Below are positions 9,107 through 15,305 of a DNA stretch of 22,500 bases, in pieces. The notes below the pieces were generated by a model. That model did not search any database and was not told where the DNA came from. It saw only the letters and a list, made by a program, of their open reading frames with translations. The DNA is from Prorocentrum cordatum (taxonomy: Eukaryota; Sar; Dinophyceae; Prorocentrales; Prorocentraceae), in assembly GCA_963575745.1 (NCBI GenBank), contig CAUYUJ010003879.1, positions 7,501 through 30,000 on the forward strand, read 5' to 3'. How positions within the stretch are numbered: position 1 is the stretch's first letter; each line of letters opens with the position of its first letter. The translations under genes were made by a program, and so were the position numbers.

Positions 9107-9481
9107 ACAGATCGCGGGGTCTGGCGGAGGGCGCGAATGCCCTGAGGCCGCGGCGTCGCGACGTCGCCGCGGCTGGCGCGGCCTCGCGTGACCAAAGGCA
9201 CCGGGCCCTGCCATGGACACGTTGGGCCTCCCTCCTGGGTCACGCGAGGCCCTGGACCTCTGATCCCACCCATGCCTGGACAGATCGCGGGGCCTGGCGG
9301 GGGGGGCGAAAGCCCTAACGCATTTTCGAAGTGTCACGGCGGGGCCGCGGCCGCCTGGGGCCCCTTGGACCCTGAAGACCCCGAAATTATGGGAGGCCCT
9401 AGGCCCGTTTGATCTCGCACATGTCCGCGCAACCCTCACACAGATCGCGGGGTCTGGCGGAGGGGGCGGAAGCCCTAACGT
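9107..9481 (+). repeat. Three dispersed copies of an approximately 40-bp GC-rich element
   Basis: ACAGATCGCGGGGTCTGGCG begins at 9107, 9280 (one change, GCCTGGCG) and 9440. Each copy continues into a G-rich run and GCGAAAGCCCTAACG-like sequence. Intervals are 173 and 160 bases. Between copies 1 and 2 an inverted repeat CCGCGGCG/CGCCGCGG (9148-9155, 9165-9172) encloses TCGCGACGT. Confidence 0.75.
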
Positions 9482-9499
9482 CGCGGCTGGCACGTGCCC

Positions 9500-9840
9500 C
9501 GCACCGGGCGCCGCCCCGCGGAATTCCAGTGCGCTCCATTCCCCCTATTCCTCCCCGTGGAAGGTCCGGAATCCCACCAGCCCTCTGGGCGTAGGTGGTT
9601 TTTACAAATTTCCTCGTTCACCCATCCTTCTCCCCCATCGGGGAATGGTTGACCCCTCCCCTACCCCCCCTCCCCTGGACCTGGACGGGGCCCGGGGGGC
9701 GCCGGTTGGCAGAGCGCCCAAGATGGCCTCGGCGAGAAAGCCAAACTTATTGATGTTACCAAGGTGTTGGCCCCAGTTTGACATCCTGGGGGGGGGCGGC
9801 GATAATTCCCCCCCCTTCTCTGATAGATCTCATCCACGAT
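9500..9840. other. GC-rich intergenic stretch, no gene seen
   Basis: C- and G-homopolymer runs (near 9301, 9665 and 9790) open and close reading frames on both strands. No coherent protein emerges. Confidence 0.45.
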
Positions 9841-9845
9841 GGCCC

Positions 9846-10045
9846 CACGAAGCGCCCAGGAGGCCCCAAGAGGTCCCAAGATGGCCCCAAGATGGCCCAA
9901 AGAGGCCCCCCAGGAGGCCCCCAAGAGACCCCCAAGAGGCCCCCAAGAGGCCCCCAAGAGGCCCCCAAGAGGCCCCAAGAGGCTCCCCGAGATACGCAAG
10001 AGGCCTCAAGGACCGCCAAAGGGCCCCAAAGATGGCCCAAGAGGT
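9846..10045. repeat. (CCCAAGAGGCC)n tandem repeat
   Basis: About 15 copies of a 10-12 base unit, CCCCAAGAGGC or CCCAAGATGGC, with variable spacing. The reverse complement GGCCTCTTGGGG is the core of the two related elements at 20179-20297 and 21463-21577. Translated it gives GLLGASWGPLG-type repeats that are not a gene. Confidence 0.85.
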
Positions 10046-10069
10046 TCCCAAGCTCGACAGTGTCATGCT

Positions 10070-10312
10070 CATCGACCTCATCCTCATCCGCATTGTATTC
10101 CTCCTCCCTCCTCCCCATCCCTAGCATCTTCATTATCCTCCTCCTCCGCCTCCTCCTCCTCCTTCTCCTCATTGTCCTTCTCCTCCGTCTCGTCCTCCAC
10201 GTCCTCGCCATCATCCATATATTACTCCTCATCTTCCTCCTCCTCCTCATCCCCATCCTCATCCTGCCCCCCCTGCTCCTCGTAGTCCTCCTCCTACTCC
10301 GACGACGGCGAC
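10070..10312. repeat. CCTCAT/CTCCTC microsatellite-rich tract
   Basis: Pyrimidine-rich DNA of CTC, CAT and TCC triplets directly follows the CCCAAGAGG repeat. On the minus strand it would encode an acidic Glu/Asp stretch, but with internal stops, so I do not call a gene. Confidence 0.8.
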
Positions 10313-10319
10313 TCCCCCT

Positions 10320-10790
10320 ACATCCTTCCCCTCTTGGGGCATATGGCGGCTTACCCCGCCATTTGTTAGTCTGCATGCTCCCCCGCGTCTCTCATCACCT
10401 CCACTCCACTGGGGTTCATGTATGGACGGGCCGGTGGGGATGTGCGAAGCGTTTAGAATTCCTACCGTTCCAAAGTCTTGCGGAGCATAGACAGGGCGTA
10501 GCAGGATGAGATGGCCAACGTTAGCATACCTGACATGTTGGGATCGAGATGCGATGACTGTGCGAATGACTGTGATGATGGTGGTTGGTGGTGATGATGG
10601 TGACGATGATGGTGGGCGACCAGACATCATGTGTGCACCATTGTACACCGGCCCTGTCGCACCAGCATTGGCGCAGCTCTCGTTCCGCACGCACAAGCAA
10701 ATTGCATTGGACACGGGCGGAATCAATTAGACGAGAGCCACCGCGGACAAGCTCGACCGAACCCCACTTAAAAACACATGCCAAAAATGC
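10320..10790. other. Intergenic stretch, no confident gene
   Basis: A minus-strand segment around 10497-10390 (reading RPVYAPQDFGTVGILNASH) has coding-like composition, but I found no start, stop or splice evidence for it. A (GAT/GGT)n patch lies at 10575-10617. Confidence 0.4.
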
Positions 10791-10796
10791 ATCGAC

Positions 10797-10995
10797 CTCC
10801 CCACTGACCCCCCCCCCCCTGGGTGGGAGGTCAGGGGCGACCCCGACCTCCCTACGGTATGTTTTTTTCATCATATTTGAAAAGTGGGCGCCTTCCCTAA
10901 TTTTGACCCCCCCCTGGTGCGGATGCCAGGGGCGACCCCGACCTCCCTACCAGGGGGGGGGGGGGTCCAGTGGGGAGGTCACTGCATGTTTTGGG
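10797..10995. repeat. Direct repeat of 24 bp flanked by C and G homopolymers
   Basis: An identical 24-base block beginning CAGGGGCGACCCC lies at 10832-10855 and 10927-10950. Both follow a C-run plus CTGG (about 10808 and 10905). After the second copy a run of 13 G (about 10952-10964) mirrors the preceding C-run, giving GACCCCCCCC and GGGGGGGGTC as an imperfect inverted pair. Confidence 0.75.
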
Positions 10996-11202
10996 GCCGC
11001 ACCCCCCCTTCTTTCGAGATGGGGCGCGGGCCTCCTCCTAGGTAGGAGTCGGACCTGCTTGAGGTCCCGCAAACCCCGGGACTCCTGGGCCCCGGGATTG
11101 CATGGAGGCCGCCCGGGAAGCCTGGGTAGCCCCCCGCAATTCGGTCGTCCGAAGCCTTGTGCGGTTAGCACCTCATCTCATTGCCTAGTCATGAGCGTGC
11201 GA

Positions 11203-12498
11203 TCATCCGTGAATGCCAGCTGCAGCCAATGCGGACCGCAGAATCATCGTATACATGCGGAGGTTGAAGGCATTCCCCACTGCCGCTGCCATCGCTGAAT
11301 CGCTCACGCCCTCACGTAGAACGGTGACGTCGCCGAAACCCTGCAAGCGGAGCATCGCGTTGAGAGACAGTGCTTTGTTATGCTGCAGAGAGTGCAAGGA
11401 GAAAGATCGGCACCGCGACTTCGTGAGGCAAGGACTCCTACGGAATCCAATGTTGTCCTTGGCACCCTCCACGTCGACTATGCATGGGATTGACTCTGGT
11501 GGAACTCCCTCTGCAGCGCCTTTCTCCTTGACTTTCGTGAGCGCAGACTTGACGCGGGCGCTGTTGGTTTTCTGCTTGGGCACCGGGCATCGCTTGTAGC
11601 TCTCGAGCTTCGGGTGTGGGTCCAAGAAGGCATCGAGGTCAGCACAGGGCATTCTCGCTGGCCACTTGAATGGCGTTCGTTGCGTTGAACCCCGCTTGAT
11701 CATCACAATCCAGATACGGGCTCTCGCAGCTGGTATACCTGTGAACTTCGTCTGGTCGAGAAGTTTCCAATGCAGGAAGTACGCTGGTTCCCCATCAGCG
11801 CCTTTGATCCCCTTCAGCATCTCCAGTATGGCCACAAAGTCTTCTCCATGATACAGGAGGAGACCGCGAACATTCTCCAATATCACAACCGTCGGTCGGT
11901 GCTTGGATATGTACATGGCGATGCACTTGATGACAGAGGCCCGTGGGTCATTCATGCCGCCATGCGCTCCAATTGCACTGAAGGGCTCACATGGGAAACC
12001 ACCTGAGAGCACATGGCATGATGGAGCAAGGGCGAGGAAATCACTGTGTCGTACGTCTCCAAAGCTGTACTGGGGTCGGCAGTTCTGCTCTGATAGGCTG
12101 CGCACGACCTTGTCAATCTCGCAGGTGAACACGTGCTGATGGCGAGAAGGGCCAATGACTTTGTCCGCGCCGAACTTGTCCGTGCCTAAGCCAGAGCAAA
12201 TACTGCCGAACAGCACCGCACTCGAGTCGACGTCCATGTATGTGTCCTGGTGAATCAGGCCTGGCCCGATGTCGATGAAGCGTCGAGCTCGCAAGTATAG
12301 TTTTCGTCGTTTTGCCTTTGGAGTTGAGTCATGAGATGCTGTCGGGCCCCTGTCGCCTGTGGCGTGCTTTGTGTCACTCGCTGAGCCCGCTGGTGTAGCT
12401 GGCCGCCGTCGAGCCCCCTGACGTGTCTGTTTACTCGAAGTAGCTCCCCCTGACTTCGCATCGCGGCTGGCGAGTATTGCCAGGCCCCAGTCCTCCAT
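11203..12498 (-). CDS. C5-cytosine DNA methyltransferase, 431 residues
   Basis: It should transfer a methyl group from S-adenosylmethionine to carbon 5 of cytosine in DNA, presumably in the nucleus. I chose the ATG at 12498; an earlier ATG at 12636 would add a hydrophobic stretch that looks non-coding. Residues 1-90 are Ser/Thr/Lys-rich with a basic NLS-like PKAKRRK (60-66). The catalytic core is complete and in canonical order: motif I FGSICSG (97-103), motif IV GGFPCEPFSAIG with catalytic Cys 170 (codon 11991-11989), motif VI ENV (208-210), motif VIII Q-x6-P-x2-R-x-R (249-262), a target-recognition region of about 110 residues, RLQGFGD (384-390), and motif X GNA (408-410). No BAH, CXXC or helicase domain is present, so this is a stand-alone enzyme. 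It has no visible introns. Some dinoflagellate C5 methyltransferases are carried by retrotransposons (de Mendoza 2018); I see no reverse transcriptase here. Specificity cannot be read from the sequence. Confidence 0.85.
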   Translation of the reverse strand: MEDWGLAILASRDAKSGGATSSKQTRQGARRRPATPAGSASDTKHATGDRGPTASHDSTPKAKRRKLYLRARRFIDIGPGLIHQDTYMDVDSSAVLFGSICSGLGTDKFGADKVIGPSRHQHVFTCEIDKVVRSLSEQNCRPQYSFGDVRHSDFLALAPSCHVLSGGFPCEPFSAIGAHGGMNDPRASVIKCIAMYISKHRPTVVILENVRGLLLYHGEDFVAILEMLKGIKGADGEPAYFLHWKLLDQTKFTGIPAARARIWIVMIKRGSTQRTPFKWPARMPCADLDAFLDPHPKLESYKRCPVPKQKTNSARVKSALTKVKEKGAAEGVPPESIPCIVDVEGAKDNIGFRRSPCLTKSRCRSFSLHSLQHNKALSLNAMLRLQGFGDVTVLREGVSDSAMAAAVGNAFNLRMYTMILRSALAAAGIHG

Positions 12499-13060
12499 GC
12501 CGGGAGGTGTTCTGTGATTGACTGGGGCTGTAGGCGAACAGAGCCAGCAACGGCAGCAGACAATTGCGAATGCGATCGATGGCGTTGCACGCAACAGCAC
12601 ATAGCGGCCCCACAATCGCCAACGGGCATCATCCATAGGGCACCAACGCAAGCGGCGCGAGGTATAGGACAGAGGCCAAGAGAGGTTGAGCGCGGCCTTG
12701 CGGAGCTATCGGGAAGCAACCATGGGGCACCAGCAGGATTCACGAAGACGACCACGTCACGATGGTGACAGTAGTATGCGTGCCTTTCATGGCGATGACG
12801 GGCATGCGTATGCATCGGAGGTGAGGGGGTGAGATCGAAGTGGAACAGAGAGCCCCCCACCGGGAAATCGGTTTCGGTTTCGCGTTCGCGTCGCGCGCGC
12901 GGGCGAGGCGAAGCTGCGCGGGCGGGCGAGAGGAATTCACCCTGCTGTCGCTAGGGGTCCGCCAACGCAAATATTTCCCCGCCGGCCTTGTCACGCGGGG
13001 GCCCGCACTGTCCCGTCGCTGGCTCGCCGTTGTCCCGTCGGTGTCCCGTCGGTGTCTTGT
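12499..13060. other. Upstream region of the methyltransferase gene, no other gene seen
   Basis: Reading frames on both strands run through this region into the minisatellite but have no domain or codon signal. At about 12542-12560 the minus strand reads GCCGTTGCTGGCTC, a weak (about 13 of 21) spliced-leader-like match 40-60 bases before the methyltransferase ATG. I do not rely on it. Confidence 0.4.
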
Positions 13061-13063
13061 CGT

Positions 13064-13480
13064 AAGATCGATAGTGAGATCGACTGTGAGACCGATCGTG
13101 AGAACGATAGTGAGATCGATCGTGAGATCGATAGTGAGATCGATAGTGAGACCGAATGTGAGATCGATTGTGAGATCGATTGCGATGCCGATTGAGATCG
13201 ACAGTGAGACCGAATGCGAGATCGATAGTGAGATATATTGTGAGGTCCATAGTTTTATAGATAGTGAGATCGATGGTGATATCGATAGCGAGATCGATTG
13301 TGAGACCGAATGTGAGACCGAAAGTTGGATCGATAGTGAGATCGGTAGTGAGATCGATAGTGAGATCGATCGTGCAATTGATAGTGACACCGAAAGTGAG
13401 ATCGATTGTGAGATCGAATGCGAGATCGATAGTGGGATCGATAGTGAGATCGATTGTGAGATCAAGTGTGGGATCGATAT
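13064..13480. repeat. 12-bp minisatellite, unit GTGAGATCGATA, about 34 copies
   Basis: The unit GTGAGATCGATA (variants GATCGATTGTGA, GACCGAATGTGA) repeats without a break for about 415 bases. Because 12 is a multiple of 3, several frames stay open and give 4-residue repeats such as IDSE and RSHY; these are by-products of the repeat. Most units hold GATC, ATCGAT and one CpG. The array lies upstream of the DNA methyltransferase gene and ends about 240 bases before the WWE gene's leader relict. Confidence 0.9.
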
Positions 13481-13719
13481 CACAATCTCAGGCTCAAAAC
13501 ATCGGCACCTACAGTATATTGTCCCAACACGACGGGGGCGGGGGTAATGAGGACGAGGAATGCTGCGACCTGCCCTCAATTTCCAAAGTGCCCCGTGGTC
13601 CCCGGACTGTCCATAAGGTGCTGTTGGTACTCGTTCCTCTGCTGGCAACGCTAGCGTCGGATGCCAGCTTAGTGCAAGTGCGAAGTTCAGGTGGCCTGAA
13701 AGCGGCCGAAGGGCACCAT

Positions 13720-13740
13720 CCGTAGCAATTTGATCTCAAG
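13720..13740 (+). other. Relict dinoflagellate spliced leader upstream of the WWE-domain gene
   Basis: CCGTAGCAATTTGATCTCAA plus a final G matches the 21-nt DinoSL core at 17 of 21 positions with no gaps. The first seven and last six bases are exact. It lies 47 bases before the ATG at 13788 in the same orientation, as expected for a retroposed mRNA with a short 5' UTR. Confidence 0.8.
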
Positions 13741-13787
13741 CCCTTCCCGACGCCCTTCGCGACTCCTTCCCGACGCTCTTCCAAGCT

Positions 13788-14363
13788 ATGGCCTTTCAAG
13801 ACGACGGGTATTGCGTGATCACGGAGGGCGACATGGCGGCCATGCCGCAGCAGCAGGAGGAGGCGTCCATCATCAACTACGAGCAGGATGGAGGAGCCGA
13901 CGGAGGAGCCCATCATCAACAACGAGCAGGATGCCGCAGCAGCAGGATGCCGCAGCAGCAGGAGGCGGCCATGCCGCAGCAGCAACAGGAGGAGGCGCCG
14001 CATGATGGAGGCCAAGATTCGCCCGTCATCAACTACGAGCAGGAGGAGGGGGGGCCGAAGGAGCAGAAGGAGGAGCGCAACGCGGCGATCTGGCAGTGGC
14101 AAGAGAGGAGCGTCACCAGAAAGCTCGCCTGGATCGACATGGACTCAGACATGTGCCAGAAACTAAATGATGCGATGCATGACTACTACGCGGTCTCCCC
14201 AGGCCCTGATGACCCTATGCCCATCGTGTACTACACTGACAAGGGTGGCACCCGCAAATGGTGTGCGAACATGAAGACAATGACGCAGACCCGCTTTGGG
14301 CCTAACGGGAGCCGCGGGGGGGCGACGAGCAAGATTCGCCAGATCGCCTTGCTTCGGGACTAG
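13788..14363 (+). CDS. Gln-rich protein with C-terminal WWE-like domain, 191 residues
   Basis: Residues 1-95 are low-complexity and acidic/Gln-rich, built from repeated MPQQQ and INYEQ blocks. Residues about 100-187 fit a WWE domain: IWQWQE, then W115 in KLAWIDMDSD, a helix QKLNDAM, and the diagnostic second half WCANMKTMTQTRFGPNG followed by SKIRQI (family pattern: aromatic, hydrophobic, M-x-Q, then R-x-I). WWE domains bind ADP-ribose or iso-ADP-ribose of poly(ADP-ribose) and occur in PARPs and ubiquitin ligases; no partner domain is present here. The assignment is by eye. The ATG at 13788 follows a spliced-leader relict by 47 bases. The gene has no introns. One of the repeat copies (PIINNEQD, from about 13905) is out of phase with the frame used, so the middle (GGADGGAHHQQRAGCRSSR) is probably a frame-shifted repeat. 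The stop is TAG at 14361. Confidence 0.65.
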   Translation: MAFQDDGYCVITEGDMAAMPQQQEEASIINYEQDGGADGGAHHQQRAGCRSSRMPQQQEAAMPQQQQEEAPHDGGQDSPVINYEQEEGGPKEQKEERNAAIWQWQERSVTRKLAWIDMDSDMCQKLNDAMHDYYAVSPGPDDPMPIVYYTDKGGTRKWCANMKTMTQTRFGPNGSRGGATSKIRQIALLRD

Positions 14364-14810
14364 CTGGGCTGCACAAGCACGTTTTCCCGCTGGGCTCCGT
14401 TTGAGCCGTTGGGTGCCATTGGTTGGCACCCGCCCTGCCGCGGGAGGGGCACTGAATTTCGAATAAGCGACCAGGCTGACCAGTTGCATGTGGCCAAAGA
14501 CACCGAATGGGAGTAGGAGAAAGAGGGAAGAGGTGGAGAAAGAAGGAGGGCGAGGATTGTGGAGACCGAGCGGAAGGGTTGCTTTTGGACCAAGAGGCGC
14601 TGTGCAGGGTGGCTCTGACCATGACGACTCACCGTCACGCATCTCCTTGTCTTGTCTTGGCGATTTAGTGTGCACCCTGCGCTTGTTTCTCGCGCGCATC
14701 AAGTCTGTCACGGCCTCGTTCGTTTGCTCGCCGAGCACGACGCCCCGTCTACATGCACACGGTCAGAAGAAACGTGGAGAGGGGGAGGAGGAGGACCATG
14801 ACGATCCTGT
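14364..14810. other. Non-coding region downstream of the WWE gene
   Basis: The plus-strand frame from 14488 to 14844 is open but its composition shifts with a local purine tract, and no domain is visible. I do not call a gene. Confidence 0.4.
14411..14431 (+). repeat. Perfect hairpin 48 bases after the WWE gene stop
   Basis: GGGTGCCA (14411-14418) and TGGCACCC (14424-14431) pair exactly around the loop TTGGT. It could form in the 3' UTR of the transcript. Role unknown. Confidence 0.7.
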
Positions 14811-14818
14811 GTCCACAC

Positions 14819-15040
14819 CGGTTTCGGACCTAAGATGGGGATAGGAACGAGGTTGGTTACTCTTGTTCTGGGTCTATGATGGGGATGCAGTCGATGTTTA
14901 GACCGAACATCACATCTGACAAACCATGTATCCACTCAGGTTATGGGCCTAAGATGGGTGTCTTTGTTGAGATCGAGAAGATGGTCCCTGTTCGATGTGT
15001 CACTCAGGTTCTGGGCCTAAGGTTCTGGGCCTAAGGTGGT
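14819..15040 (+). repeat. Degenerate repeat with core GTTCTGGGCCTAAGATGGG
   Basis: Copies begin at about 14819 (GTTTCGGACCTAAGATGGGG), 14868, 14939, 15008 and 15023. Two of them are preceded by the same CCACTCAG / TCACTCAG and lie about 70 bases apart; the last two are back to back (15 apart). Confidence 0.7.
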
Positions 15041-15305
15041 GACATCATTGTGGAGGCACGCGAAGCGTTTAGAATGTGTTTGTTGATGCGCCTCAGGCGG
15101 CAAAATCATCGCCGCTCCTTGTCACTGTCGCAACCGAGTGCGTCCCAACACCGCACTTCTGCAACGCATTTGAAATCTGCCTGGCGAAACTCTCCCCCTT
15201 CCCTCCATCTTCTAATTTTCACACCTCGCATCCCTGCCCTCCACTTCTGGATCGCTTGCTTACCCATGCGGGCAGCGGCGATCAGGCCGCGCGACCTGCC
15301 AGAGC

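Noticed and set aside
9661-10376. Reading frames with GLLGASWGPLG or PQEAPKRPP repeats
   Set aside because: They are translations of the CCCAAGAGGCC tandem repeat in different frames and strands.
12531-12560. Leader-like GCCGTTGCTGGCTC upstream of the methyltransferase
   Set aside because: About 13 of 21 with an insertion; in GC-rich DNA this is not distinguishable from chance, so not counted with the three clear relicts.
12840-13648. Open frames of 235 and 302 codons on opposite strands over the 12-bp minisatellite
   Set aside because: A 12-base unit keeps several frames open automatically; the 4-residue repeats carry no independent coding evidence.
14570-14600. TTTTGGACCAAG as a spliced-leader relict
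   Set aside because: The 5' half of the leader does not match and no credible gene follows.
14488-14844. Plus-strand frame of 118 codons after the WWE gene
   Set aside because: Composition follows local purine bias, no domain, no start context; probably chance.
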